Assembly: GCA_964447285.1 (NCBI GenBank)
Contig: CAYURO010000010.1
Span: 62,001 to 126,000, forward strand
Direction of reading: 5' to 3'
DNA: 64,000 nt
Source: CAJBNH01 sp964447285
GTDB taxonomy: Bacteria; Myxococcota_A; UBA9042
Made by a program: the position numbers and the translations under genes. Under the pieces are notes generated by a model, which did not search any database, had not been told where the DNA came from, and saw only the letters and a program-made list of their open reading frames with translations. Below, piece after piece: positions 52,212-61,397 of this stretch (positions within the stretch are counted from its first letter, which is position 1; the number at the start of each line of letters is the position of its first letter).

Positions 52212-53240
52212 ATGGCCACAATCCTGGACACTTTGCCCAAGGTCGACCTGCACTGCCATCTGGACGGCGCCCTGCCCGTCGAGGGGTTGGCCCATCTGGC
52301 GACGCTTCGCGGCCTGCCGGAGGGAAGCGATGCAGACGCACTGGCAAGCCGCATTCACTGCACCGACACTGCCACACTCGAGACGGCGCGCGCGTGGGTG
52401 CGTGACCTGCTGACCAACGCCGAGGACCTGACCACCGCCGGTCTGCTGCTGGGGCGACGACTGATCGATGAGGCGGTGCTGCACGCAGAAATCGTTGTTG
52501 ATCCAACCGCCTACGGACACACGGGGCTACACGGTTGGGAAGTGCTGGCCGCCGTGGGAACCGGACTCGCGGAAGCCACTCAGGAGCGCGAAGAGGCCTT
52601 CCTCTCTTGGGGTTTGCTGGTGGAGCTGCGAAGAGACGTCGAGCCCGACGCCATTGCCGCGGTGCTGCGCGACGTGCGGGTCGAGGCCGTACCGGGCGTG
52701 GCGGGCGTGGTCGTGACCGGCGACAAGGGCCCGTTCCCCACCGAAGCATGGGAATTTGCGAAGGAAGCTGGCCTGGGTCGGGTCGTGGTGGCCTCCGGAC
52801 GCGTGGCGGTGGCAGAGGCGCTGCAGCTTGGCGCACAGCGAATCGTCGGTGCGGTGGCCGCGGCGCAGGACCCGGAGCTTGTCCTGCCCCTGCGAGCCCA
52901 CCGCTTGCCGATCGTTGCGTGTCCGACCGCACAAGTGTTGACGGGGAGCGCCAAGTCGCTGGCCGCACACCCCATGCGCAAGATGAGGGATGCCGGGCTG
53001 TTCGTGGTGATCGCAACCGGGTGGCCCACGCTGTGCGACACGTCGTTGCCCCGCGAGCTGGAGGCGCTGGCCAAGCACCAGGGCTGGCGGCTCGACGACG
53101 CCCGCAACGCCACCACCCGCGCCATCGAGGCAGGGTTCATGGACGCCAAGCTGCGCTTTCACCTTGCCCGCACCGTCGAGATCTGGCGGCATCGACCGAT
53201 GGCAGGTCCGGCAGCCAAGGGCGACAACTGGTCCCTGTGA
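52212..53240 (+). CDS. Adenosine-deaminase-like protein lacking most catalytic residues
   Basis: A 342-residue amidohydrolase-superfamily protein with adenosine-deaminase layout. The first metal pair HxH is intact (PKVDLHCHLDGAL, His14 and His16). Aligning by eye to E. coli Add, the later motifs are lost: HAGE reads ASGR (194-197), RIGHG reads RIVGA, and NTDDP reads ATGWP (268-272). The third metal His, catalytic Glu, second His and metal Asp are therefore all replaced. Flanking structure such as CPTAQVLTGS and AAHPMRKM is kept and the frame is intact. It is probably a non-catalytic nucleoside-binding or scaffolding protein. It lies 9 bp after the HD-GYP gene, so it may share its transcript. 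Confidence 0.8.
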   Translation: MATILDTLPKVDLHCHLDGALPVEGLAHLATLRGLPEGSDADALASRIHCTDTATLETARAWVRDLLTNAEDLTTAGLLLGRRLIDEAVLHAEIVVDPTAYGHTGLHGWEVLAAVGTGLAEATQEREEAFLSWGLLVELRRDVEPDAIAAVLRDVRVEAVPGVAGVVVTGDKGPFPTEAWEFAKEAGLGRVVVASGRVAVAEALQLGAQRIVGAVAAAQDPELVLPLRAHRLPIVACPTAQVLTGSAKSLAAHPMRKMRDAGLFVVIATGWPTLCDTSLPRELEALAKHQGWRLDDARNATTRAIEAGFMDAKLRFHLARTVEIWRHRPMAGPAAKGDNWSL

Positions 53241-53283
53241 CGGGGACAAGCGCCGACCGCGGCACACGACCGCAAGAGGACCG

Positions 53284-53727
53284 ATGACCGACATCACGCC
53301 CATCAACCCTCCCAATCCTCCCCGCTTTCAGATTGGTCAGTCCGCTGAGATGACCAAGAGTTGGACGGCGGACGACGTGAACTTGTTTGCGCAAGTGACA
53401 GGGGACACCAACCCGGTGCACTTGGACGAGGCCTTTGCGGCCCAATCCCGCTTCGGACGACGCATCGCCCACGGGATGCTGTCTGCGGGGCTCATCTCTG
53501 CCGTGTTGGGCACGAAGCTGCCCGGACCGGGCGCGATCTATGTCTCGCAGACGCTGAAGTTTCTGGCCCCCGTGTTCCTGGGCGACACCGTCACGGCGCG
53601 TGTGCAGGTCGCGGCGGTGCGCGAGGACAAGCCAATCGTCACGTTTGACACCTCGTGTCGCAATCAGGACGGCACGGTCGTTGTCGAGGGGCAGGCCGTC
53701 CTGTTCGTCCCACCGGCCAAGCCGTAG
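53284..53727 (+). CDS. MaoC-like (R)-specific enoyl-CoA hydratase
   Basis: A 147-residue single-hotdog hydratase. The catalytic motif GDTNPVHLDEAFA carries the Asp/His pair, and FGRRIAHGML completes the hydratase-2 signature. The family usually acts on trans-2-enoyl-CoA in fatty acid breakdown or supply of (R)-3-hydroxyacyl units. ATG at 53284 has AGAGG 4 nt upstream. It follows the deaminase-like gene by 43 bp. No PHA synthase is nearby. Confidence 0.88.
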   Translation: MTDITPINPPNPPRFQIGQSAEMTKSWTADDVNLFAQVTGDTNPVHLDEAFAAQSRFGRRIAHGMLSAGLISAVLGTKLPGPGAIYVSQTLKFLAPVFLGDTVTARVQVAAVREDKPIVTFDTSCRNQDGTVVVEGQAVLFVPPAKP

Positions 53728-53871
53728 CGGTCCGACTTGCGCGAGCCCCCGGCCAGGAAGGCCACTGCGCTCCCACGGCTGCGAAAATCTTGCCACCACG
53801 CCGACCGCCCCCAAGATGAAGGGGTGCCTGCCCCCCATTCGGGACAGGTTTGTCCGCCGCCCGGGGGTCCC

Positions 53872-54555
53872 ATGCTCGAAATTCCCATCGTCGAGTCCGC
53901 GTACGAAGCGCTGCCGGTGTTTCCGCTGCCGAACTTCGTGATCTTCCCGAACACGATGACGCGCCTGCACATCTTCGAGCCGCGCTTTCGCCTGATGGCG
54001 ACCGAAGCACTGGCGACGCACCGGCTGATGGTGCTGGTCGGCCTCAAGCCCGGCTGGGAGGCGGACTACTACGGCTCGCCGCCGGTGCACGAGTACGGCT
54101 CGCTCTGCAAGATCGTCAACGACGAGCGTCTGGAGGACGGCCGGTACAACCTCTTCGTCCACTGTCTGGCGCGCGTGCAGATCTCGACCGTTCACCGCTT
54201 GGTGCCCTATCGCACTGCCAGCGTGACCGTTTGCGACGACCAGACCGCGGACCCGGACCGCATGGACGACGCGATGACGAGGCTGGTCAGCTGCGTGCGC
54301 GGGCTGATCGTCAAGCTGGGTGAAAACGGTGCGTTGCTGGGAACCGTGCTGTCGGCCACCCGCAAGCCCGCGATCCTGACCAACCGTCTGGCCGCCGCGC
54401 TGGCGACCGACCCGATGGACCGGCAGCGGCTGCTCGAGCTCACCGACCCGGTCGAGCGCGCGGAACGCCTGACGGACATCGCGGGCGACCTGCTGCTGCG
54501 GGTGGACCAGCCCGAAATCGACATGGAAGGCTTGGACTTCTCGATGGTGAATTGA
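53872..54555 (+). CDS. Stand-alone Lon N-terminal (LonN/PUA-like) domain protein
   Basis: A 227-residue protein with only the Lon substrate-binding domain: LPVFPLPNFVIFPNTMTRLHIFEPRFRLM split, then YGSLCKIV and GRYNLFVHCLARVQI. It has no AAA+ or protease domain. ATG at 53872 gives a start directly before the fold; a longer in-frame reading from 53737 adds an unlikely Pro/Arg-rich segment. Such proteins are widespread and may bind substrates or act as regulators. The next gene starts one nucleotide after its stop. Confidence 0.85.
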   Translation: MLEIPIVESAYEALPVFPLPNFVIFPNTMTRLHIFEPRFRLMATEALATHRLMVLVGLKPGWEADYYGSPPVHEYGSLCKIVNDERLEDGRYNLFVHCLARVQISTVHRLVPYRTASVTVCDDQTADPDRMDDAMTRLVSCVRGLIVKLGENGALLGTVLSATRKPAILTNRLAAALATDPMDRQRLLELTDPVERAERLTDIAGDLLLRVDQPEIDMEGLDFSMVN

Positions 54556-54556
54556 G

Positions 54557-55003
54557 ATGGCTTGGTCGACCCGCACTCGGCGCGCCTTGGCACTGGTCGG
54601 CCTGTTTGGCTGTCTGGCTTTGGCATGGTGGACGTGGCAGCAGCGGCTGCGGACCGTGCCCGTGATTTGGCTGCTGACGCACGTCGAGACCAGCGAACAG
54701 GGCCGTACGCTGGGCCTGCGCCACCTGACCGAATTCTCCTGGAACATCAGTCAGTCAGCAGACTCCCGCGAGATTGGCTGGGAGACGAGGCTGTGGTTCC
54801 AGCCCGGGCAAGCGCCAGAAGCGACGGCCCAGGTCGAGCTGCAGCTGCCCCCCGGCGTGCAGACCGTGCAAGTGACGTGTCGGTTCGCCCCGGGTCCGGG
54901 GATGCCGACCGTGCAGACGCGTGGACAGCTGCGGGTGGATGCCTCGGCCGACGACCGCGCGGTGACGGTCGACATCGACCGGTGCGGCGAGCGAATTCCC
55001 TAA
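54557..55003 (+). CDS. Membrane-anchored protein of unknown function
   Basis: A 148-residue protein with one N-terminal hydrophobic helix (about 8-28; RRALALVGLFGCLALAWWTW split) and a basic n-region. The remainder is predicted beta-rich and extracytoplasmic, with cysteines at about 117 and 144 that could pair. I do not recognise a family. ATG 54557 is 1 nt after the LonN stop, which argues for coupling. It converges on ccmE (4-bp gap). Confidence 0.68.
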   Translation: MAWSTRTRRALALVGLFGCLALAWWTWQQRLRTVPVIWLLTHVETSEQGRTLGLRHLTEFSWNISQSADSREIGWETRLWFQPGQAPEATAQVELQLPPGVQTVQVTCRFAPGPGMPTVQTRGQLRVDASADDRAVTVDIDRCGERIP

Positions 55004-55007
55004 GACG

Positions 55008-55562
55008 TCAGCGGCCTTGTGTGGGACGGGGAGCCGCCGCCGGAGCCTCGCCCGGGTGCGACTGGACGTGCTTCTGGTACTCCGTTTCGTAGTACTTCTT
55101 CTGCTGCTCGGAAGACATTCCTTCGGCGTCGGCATAACGGCTGGGGCACTTGACCGTCAGGCTGCTCGCCTTCAACACGCCGTCCTCCAACCTGCCCTGC
55201 ACGATGGCATCACGCCCTTCCTCAAACGGATCTGGCAACAGGCGCGTGTAAGCGACGGTCAGCTTGTGGCCGGCGGGGTCCTCGAGGTCAAAGCGGAAGC
55301 TCTCGCTCGCGGGCTCTCCACGCACCGAGCCCTTGGCGACGCGACCGGCGACCTTGATGTCGTGTCCCTCCGCGTCGCGACCCGCCTGAACCAGTTGTTC
55401 CAGCGAGTAGTTGTACATGCCCGCGCCGCCCGACGTGCTGGTGCCGACGACGGCCAATCCGATCACGACGATGGCCGCGAGGATGGCGAAGGGCGCCCAG
55501 GACTTACCCTTGCGCCGCGGGACCGTCGCGACTTCGGGACCGGTGGAAGGTGTCGTGGTCAT
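55008..55562 (-). CDS. ccmE: Cytochrome c maturation haem chaperone CcmE, Cys-type
   Basis: A 184-residue CcmE homologue. One N-terminal TM (about 24-41) anchors an OB-fold domain in the periplasm (VAGRVAKGSV, FRFDLEDPAGHKLTVAY, LLPDPFEEGRD). Instead of the usual HxxxY, the haem-binding motif is CPSRY (Cys139, Tyr143), the CxxxY variant known from sulfate reducers and some other lineages. The hydrophilic C-terminal tail is long. ATG at 55562 has CGGAG 6 nt upstream. No other ccm genes are in the window. Confidence 0.87.
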   Translation of the reverse strand: MTTTPSTGPEVATVPRRKGKSWAPFAILAAIVVIGLAVVGTSTSGGAGMYNYSLEQLVQAGRDAEGHDIKVAGRVAKGSVRGEPASESFRFDLEDPAGHKLTVAYTRLLPDPFEEGRDAIVQGRLEDGVLKASSLTVKCPSRYADAEGMSSEQQKKYYETEYQKHVQSHPGEAPAAAPRPTQGR

Positions 55563-56044
55563 GGGAATCTCCGCTTCAGGGGGCCGCTCGGCCGCAGCCG
55601 ATGGGACAAGCATACCGCACGTCCCCCACCAGGGCCGCCGTCATGCCGCAAAGCACGTCTGGCAGCAAGGGATTCCGCACGTGGACGTGTCGAAGCCGCG
55701 AGTCCGGTCGTGCCTTTGCGTGAAATCGGACCCGGCGACGATGCCGCAGGATCATGCCCCAAACCGGCATGGGAAGGTACGTGCGACGGGTGTCGTCGCC
55801 ATCTCGACGTCGTTTCGCCGAGCACCCGCATGTCCCCAAACGGGACCCTCGCGTCAAACTCGCGAGCGTTGGGACCGAGCAAGTGTTCGGGAATGTGTGG
55901 GATTCGATAACCGATTGACAACTTCGGCGGAGATGGCCATCGTACCACAGCGGACCGTTTCGGTCCCTTACGCTCGCTGACCGTCCGCGCCGAATCCCCC
56001 CCCACGGCAGGACGCTCCGACATCGCCATTTCAGGATAAACGCC
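55563..56044. promoter_or_regulatory. 482-bp divergent region between ccmE and a giant lipoprotein gene
   Basis: No credible gene is seen. The region contains a perfect TTGACA (55915-55920) on the + strand, but no good -10 at 16-18 nt. Two perfect 6-bp inverted repeats each have a 7-nt loop: CATGCC/GGCATG (55753-55771) and CTCGCG/CGCGAG (55848-55866). These may be operators or hairpins controlling the 56045 gene. Confidence 0.35.
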
Positions 56045-59000
56045 ATGTTGTCCAGTCTCTTTCAGACGCTGCTGCGCCCGAGTGCCGGGCTGGCCCTCGT
56101 GTTGGTGGTCGCCGCCGGTTGCGGTGCTGACGCCGTGGTCGGCCCCGGGACGCAACCTTCGACGGATACGACCATTGTTGAGGACCTGACTGTTGAGGAC
56201 CTGACGGCCGACGGTGTGGTCGATTTGGACGGTTTGGGAACCGACGCGACGGTGACGACGGACGTTTCGGTGACCGATGCCGAGCCGACCGACACGCAAC
56301 CGATCGATGCGGCTGCCGATGCCACCGAAACCGCCGACACCGACCCAGCCGACACGTCACCCGGCGACTCCACGCAGGACGACGCCGACATCGGCACGCC
56401 AGACGCAGGATGCACGTCGGACGAGGCCTGCACGCTCGCGGTTCTTCTGGCCCCCTGTCAGGTCGCGTACTGCGGCAACGACGGCCAATGCGCGACCAAG
56501 CCCGAGACCAACGGCACGACCTGCGACGACGGCCAACCCTGCACCTTGGACGACGTCTGCAACGCCGGCACCTGTGTAGGTCTGGACAAGATCTGCGACG
56601 ACGGCAGTCCCTGCACGATGGACGCGTGCAGCATCACGACGGGCAACTGCCTGGGCCTGCCTGTCAGCGGCCAGTGCGATGACGGCAACGCGTGCAGTAC
56701 CGGCGACTTCTGTCAGGACGGCAGCTGCATCGGCAAGGCCCCCCTGCCCTGCGACGACCAAAACCCATGTACCGACGACGCGTGCGCCCCTGCGACCGGC
56801 TGCACCGCGACTGCGCGCACCGGCGAATGCAGCACCGGCGACGCCTGCTTCAGCGGCAGCACCTGCGTGGACGGCGTCTGCGCGGGCGGCACCGCAAAGG
56901 TCTGCGACGACCAGAACGCCTGCACCGGCGACTCCTGCGATCCCAAGACGGGCGAGTGCGTGTTCGAGAAGCTCAACTTGGGAGCCTGCGACGACGGCGA
57001 CGCCTGCACCGGCCCGGATGTGTGCGCTGGTGGACTGTGCGCAGGCGGCAAGATCGGATGCGACGACGGCAATCCGTGCACGGCCGACGGCTGCGACGCC
57101 AAGACCGGCTGCACCCACACAGCCGCCGCAGGCGCATGCGACGACGGCAGCGTGTGCACGACCGGCGACGCGTGTAGCGAGGGCAAGTGCACCGGGACGG
57201 CCAAGGTCTGCGACGACACCAACCCGTGCACCTCGGACACTTGCGACGCCAAGACCGGCTGCGTGGCCACCCCGAACAACGCCCCGTGCGACTTGGGGAC
57301 CGTGTGCCAGACGGGACAGTGTCAGGCGGGCAAGTGCGTCAGCATCGCCGAGAAGACGTGCAACGACAGCAACCCTTGCACGACCGACACTTGCGACCCC
57401 AAGGCCGGTTGCGTCACGGCCAACGTCGCCGAAGGCACCGCTTGCGGCCAGTCTGACGCGTGCAACGCGGTGCCCACGTGCAAGGTTGGCACCTGCGCGC
57501 CGGGAGCCAAGACCGACTGCGGCGACGGCAACCCCTGCACGACCGACGCCTGTGACCCCAAGCAAGGCTGCATGTGGACCGGCAATACGCTGCCGTGCAA
57601 CGACGGCAACGCCTGTACGGCAGGGGACGCGTGCGGCGGGGGCAAGTGCAAGTCCGGCACCGTGATCGACCCCCTGACGGTGTGCGACGACCAGAATGTC
57701 TGTACGACGGAAACCTGCGACCCATCGGTCGGTTGCGTGCACACGAACACGGCAGGCGCGTGCGACGACGGGAATGCCTGCACGGTGAAGGAAGCCTGCG
57801 TGGGCGGAAAGTGCGCCGGCGGAACGATCGAGACCTGCGACGACGGCAAGGAGTGCACGGTCGACAAGTGCGACACCAAGACCGGCGCCTGCTCGTGGTT
57901 GGGCAAGGTGGGACCGTGCGAGGACGGTAACCCTTGCACGCTGGGCGACACCTGCAAGGCCGGTGGCTGCCAGCCGGGGGCCGAAAAGCCAACCTGCGAC
58001 GACAAAAACCCTTGCACGACGGACGCTTGCGACCCCGCCTCCGGCAAGTGCGCGTTCACGAATCACACCGCAAGCTGCAACGACAATGACCTGTGCACCA
58101 CCGGCGACGCGTGCGCGAACGGCAAGTGCGCGGGTAAGTTGGCCGTGACCTGCGATGACGGCAACGTGTGCACCGACGATGGATGCAACCCCCTGTCCGG
58201 CAAGTGCGAATTCTTGTCGAATACCGCCAAGTGCGAGGCCGACCCGTGCACCGGAGATGACCAGTGCCAACAGGGCAAGTGCATCGCCGGAACCAAGACC
58301 GACTGCGACGACAAGAGCCCATGCACCAACGACTCGTGCAACCCCCTGAGCGGAAAGTGCGAACACGCAGCGGTCGCCGACAACAGCCCCTGCGACGATG
58401 CTTGGGCGTGCACCGGCAAGAGCTCGTGCCAGATGGGTGTGTGCCAGCCGGCCAACGGCTGCTCGGTCTTCGCCGAGAGCTTTGCGTGTGCCGACAACGG
58501 CGCCGGCTGGACGCTGGAGAAGCCCGTGAGTCGGGCGGTCGTCTGGGGCGTGGACATGCTGCCGGTGATCCCCAGCCAGGCCACCTACCAGTGCAGCCTG
58601 AACTTCAATGACGGCAAGGACTACTGCGACACGACCAACGGTGTGAACTGTCAGATGCCGACGGGCGCCGCGCAGTCGCCGACCATCGACCTGTCCGCTG
58701 CGCCGGGCATGCCGGTCGTGGTGTTCGACCAATACCTCGACCTGGACACGTTCGAGTCCGCCAACGACAAGCCGCAGGTGACCGTCTGGGATGCCAAGAC
58801 CAAGAGCCTGCTGTCCAGCCACACGCTGACCTCGACCGCGCTGGAGCAGAAGAAGTGGTCCAAGGTCACGCTGACGATACCGGCGGCTGCAGGCAAGCTG
58901 ATCTTCCTGCAGTTCCAGCTCGTTCAGGGCGGCTCCAGCGGCAGCACCTACAACACCGGCGCGGGGTGGTTTGTCGACGACCTGTTCGTCTCGACCAGCA

Positions 59001-59743
59001 CCGGCGGTGAAGTGTGCGGCGACGGCGCGGACAACAACGGCAACGGCCTGGCAGACTGCGCCGACCCCGCGTGCAAGGGCCACCCGACCTGCCCCGAGAT
59101 CTGCGACGACAAGCTGGACAACGACCAGGACGGCGCCACCGACTGCTTGGACACCAAGTGCAGCGGCACGACGTTCTGCGGCAAGGTACTGGGCTTTGAC
59201 GACTTCGCCTGCGACGACGCCGCGTGGCAATCGCAGAATTCCGCGCCACCGGTCGTGTGGGCGGTCGACGGCTCGCCGGCTTCGGTCCCCCCGGTGACCG
59301 GGATGTGCACCCTGAACTACAACAACGGCGTGGACTACACATCGGCGGCAGGGGCCAACGCCGGACTCGCGACTTGGGCGCAAGTGCTCGACGCCACGGG
59401 GCTATCGCAGGTGACAGCGCAGTTCTGGGTCTATCAGCACACCGAGAACGCCGGCTTCATCGACTATGACCGCGTCTGGCTGCAAGCGTCGACCGACGAC
59501 TTTCTGGGCTGCTGTGGTGCCACAACGAACTGTGGAATTGCGCCAGTGCTGTGCAACACGGTCGGCACCCAGACGCTGCTGGTGCCCGTGGACGTGCGGG
59601 AGAAGTGGGTCAAGATCCAGCACGATCTCAGCTACTTCGCTGGAAAGAAATTCAAGCTGCGCTGGCGGTTCTCTACGGGCGACCCGCTCTACAATGCCTA
59701 TCCCGGCGTGTTCGTGGACGACCTGAAGGTCTACGGCAAGTAG
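56045..59743 (+). CDS. Giant Cys-rich repeat lipoprotein with two beta-sandwich domains
   Basis: A 1232-residue lipoprotein (lipobox VAAGC, Cys26). An acidic Asp/Thr-rich stalk (about 27-120) is followed by about 25 Cys-rich modules, again alternating CDDxNPCTxDxCDxxxGC and CxDGxACTxGDxCxxGxC. The C-terminal half has two beta-sandwich, MAM/jelly-roll-like domains (each with a W-x-VD core and a closing FVDDL motif: GWFVDDLFV and GVFVDDLKV). Two MopE-like segments separate them (CGDGADNNGNGLADC and CDDKLDNDQDGATDC). It is a paralogue of the proteins at 14404 and 17155 but with different C-terminal domains. Likely surface-exposed; the FVDDL domains may bind ligands or carbohydrate. Confidence 0.86.
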   Translation: MLSSLFQTLLRPSAGLALVLVVAAGCGADAVVGPGTQPSTDTTIVEDLTVEDLTADGVVDLDGLGTDATVTTDVSVTDAEPTDTQPIDAAADATETADTDPADTSPGDSTQDDADIGTPDAGCTSDEACTLAVLLAPCQVAYCGNDGQCATKPETNGTTCDDGQPCTLDDVCNAGTCVGLDKICDDGSPCTMDACSITTGNCLGLPVSGQCDDGNACSTGDFCQDGSCIGKAPLPCDDQNPCTDDACAPATGCTATARTGECSTGDACFSGSTCVDGVCAGGTAKVCDDQNACTGDSCDPKTGECVFEKLNLGACDDGDACTGPDVCAGGLCAGGKIGCDDGNPCTADGCDAKTGCTHTAAAGACDDGSVCTTGDACSEGKCTGTAKVCDDTNPCTSDTCDAKTGCVATPNNAPCDLGTVCQTGQCQAGKCVSIAEKTCNDSNPCTTDTCDPKAGCVTANVAEGTACGQSDACNAVPTCKVGTCAPGAKTDCGDGNPCTTDACDPKQGCMWTGNTLPCNDGNACTAGDACGGGKCKSGTVIDPLTVCDDQNVCTTETCDPSVGCVHTNTAGACDDGNACTVKEACVGGKCAGGTIETCDDGKECTVDKCDTKTGACSWLGKVGPCEDGNPCTLGDTCKAGGCQPGAEKPTCDDKNPCTTDACDPASGKCAFTNHTASCNDNDLCTTGDACANGKCAGKLAVTCDDGNVCTDDGCNPLSGKCEFLSNTAKCEADPCTGDDQCQQGKCIAGTKTDCDDKSPCTNDSCNPLSGKCEHAAVADNSPCDDAWACTGKSSCQMGVCQPANGCSVFAESFACADNGAGWTLEKPVSRAVVWGVDMLPVIPSQATYQCSLNFNDGKDYCDTTNGVNCQMPTGAAQSPTIDLSAAPGMPVVVFDQYLDLDTFESANDKPQVTVWDAKTKSLLSSHTLTSTALEQKKWSKVTLTIPAAAGKLIFLQFQLVQGGSSGSTYNTGAGWFVDDLFVSTSTGGEVCGDGADNNGNGLADCADPACKGHPTCPEICDDKLDNDQDGATDCLDTKCSGTTFCGKVLGFDDFACDDAAWQSQNSAPPVVWAVDGSPASVPPVTGMCTLNYNNGVDYTSAAGANAGLATWAQVLDATGLSQVTAQFWVYQHTENAGFIDYDRVWLQASTDDFLGCCGATTNCGIAPVLCNTVGTQTLLVPVDVREKWVKIQHDLSYFAGKKFKLRWRFSTGDPLYNAYPGVFVDDLKVYGK
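56522..58444 (+). repeat. About 25 tandem Cys-rich modules (coding)
   Basis: Counted by eye. Modules are more diverged than those in the 17155 protein; some have lost the CT pair (for example CDLGTVCQTGQC), which suggests older duplication. They are part of one open frame. Confidence 0.7.
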
Positions 59744-59749
59744 CGCGCG

Positions 59750-60010
59750 TCATCCGTACCGCAGCTTGAAGCCCAGAATCACCAGCGCCAGCACCAGCGT
59801 GACCGCGTTCGCCGCCGTGACGGGCGGAGCGTTCGCGAGGATGCCGTAAGCCAACCACAGGGCCACGCCCACGCTGAACATCAGGAACGTCGCCAGCGAA
59901 ATGTCGGTGGTCGACCGGGTCTTCCACACGCGCCAGACTTGCGGGACAAACGCCGCCGTGGTCAGCACGCCGGCCACGAAACCCAAGATATCCAGAGCAC
60001 TTGAAGACAT
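59750..60010 (-). CDS. SemiSWEET-type sugar transporter (PQ-loop)
   Basis: An 86-residue membrane protein with three helices, the size of a SemiSWEET. The PQ motif is FVPQVWRVWKT near residues 20-30, and FLMFSVGVALWLAYG forms the second helix. SemiSWEETs work as dimers and passively transport sugars. ATG at 60010 has AAGGAA about 9 nt upstream. It converges on the giant lipoprotein gene (6-bp gap). Confidence 0.88.
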   Translation of the reverse strand: MSSSALDILGFVAGVLTTAAFVPQVWRVWKTRSTTDISLATFLMFSVGVALWLAYGILANAPPVTAANAVTLVLALVILGFKLRYG

Positions 60011-60248
60011 CTTCAGCTGTTCCTTTGGGACAACGGGCGTCCGCTGCGGAAGCGGACGTTACGGGCAGCGTGGACACGGCACAAGACAAGCCATAGGCTC
60101 GGTTGACCCAAGCAATCGGCTTGGTTGTCACGGCCCGATTCGCCCACCTAACATACGTGCGTTTCGTCGGGTTCCTCCGACTGAACTGCAGGCTCCCCCC
60201 CCCTCCCCGGCCCGCACACACGCCCAACAGCTTGGCACGGAATCGAAC

Positions 60249-61397
60249 TTGCAGGACAGCCTTTCCTACTACCCCAGCCCCTATGATGCAGACCCACCGG
60301 ATGCCGAGCAGAGCGGCCCCGGTCTGGGATCGGTGCTGGTCGTGGACGATACCGTTGGCAACCTGCACATTCTGGCGCGCGAGCTGTCGGCGCGGGGCTA
60401 TCGGGTGCGTGCAGCCCTGAACGGCCAGACCGCTCTGTACATGATGGCGTCCGAGGTGCCGGATCTCGTCCTGCTGGACGCCCACATGCCTGGTCTGGAT
60501 GGCGCGGCGGTGACGGCGCGAATGCAGGCTCTGCGTGAGTTGCGCGACATTCCGGTCCTGTTGATGCACGCCGCCGATGACCCGGAGCTGCTGGGCCTGT
60601 CATTCCGCAACGGCGCCCGCGACTACCTGACCAAACCCTTCGTGATCCCTGAGGTGCTTGGACGGGTCGCCACCCAGATGGAGTTGATTCGTCTGCGGAA
60701 CCGACTGCAGGACCAGCACAAGCGGTTGTCTGGCATGTTGGTGGACCAGGTTCGGGAGCTGACGGACTCTCAAGTCGCCACCATCATTGCGCTATCCAAG
60801 CTGTCCGAGAGCCGCGACCGCGGCAGCGCGCCGCACATCGACCGCGTACGCGCCCTCTCGGAAGTGCTGGCGTGGAAGGTCGCGATACCGCCAGCCGTGC
60901 GCGAGACCCCCACGGAATTTGCTGAGTTGATCCGGATGGCGTCCACGCTGCACGACATCGGCAAGGTCAGCATTCCGGACGCCATCCTGACCAAGCCGGG
61001 ACCCCTGGACCCCGAAGAGTTGGAGGTTGCGAGAGCGCATACGACGTTTGGCTACGATACCCTGCAGACGGTGCTGCGCAGCTATCCGAGCAACGCGATG
61101 CTGAGGGTTGGCGCGCAGATAGCGCGGTCGCACCACGAGCACTGGGACGGCAGTGGCTATCCGGACGGCTTGGTGGGCGCCGTGACACCGCTTCCCGCGC
61201 GCATCGTCGCGCTGGTCCACGCCTACGACGTCGCAAGGTCGCGGCGCGCCTACAAGGAGCCCTTGCCCCACGCTGCGGCGGCCGCCACTATCCTCGACGG
61301 GCGGGGGACGCTGTTCGACCCCGATCTGGTGGACGCTTTCTCCAGCCTGATGGAAGAGTTTGATCGGACCTGGACCACTGGGGGAGCCGAGGAATGA
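60249..61397 (+). CDS. Response regulator with HD-GYP output domain
   Basis: A receiver-HD-GYP protein of about 382 residues. The receiver carries VLVVDD and Asp77 (LLDAHMP). The HD-GYP domain has HDIGKVSIPD and HHEHWDGSGYP, so the phosphodiesterase site looks intact. The start is uncertain: TTG at 60249 is the most plausible site close to the receiver domain, and no in-frame ATG or GTG lies just upstream. The stop overlaps the next start (ATGA), which links it to a PAS protein and a NarL-type regulator. Confidence 0.85.
   Translation: MQDSLSYYPSPYDADPPDAEQSGPGLGSVLVVDDTVGNLHILARELSARGYRVRAALNGQTALYMMASEVPDLVLLDAHMPGLDGAAVTARMQALRELRDIPVLLMHAADDPELLGLSFRNGARDYLTKPFVIPEVLGRVATQMELIRLRNRLQDQHKRLSGMLVDQVRELTDSQVATIIALSKLSESRDRGSAPHIDRVRALSEVLAWKVAIPPAVRETPTEFAELIRMASTLHDIGKVSIPDAILTKPGPLDPEELEVARAHTTFGYDTLQTVLRSYPSNAMLRVGAQIARSHHEHWDGSGYPDGLVGAVTPLPARIVALVHAYDVARSRRAYKEPLPHAAAAATILDGRGTLFDPDLVDAFSSLMEEFDRTWTTGGAEE

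Noticed and set aside
55576..56046. 156-codon minus strand open frame between ccmE and the lipoprotein gene
   Set aside because: No start signal, no recognisable domain, and Arg/Gly-rich composition typical of chance frames in GC-rich DNA.
56357..59383. Minus strand open frame (1008 codons) over the third giant lipoprotein gene
   Set aside because: Antisense shadow of the Cys-module array; no start signals, no domain.
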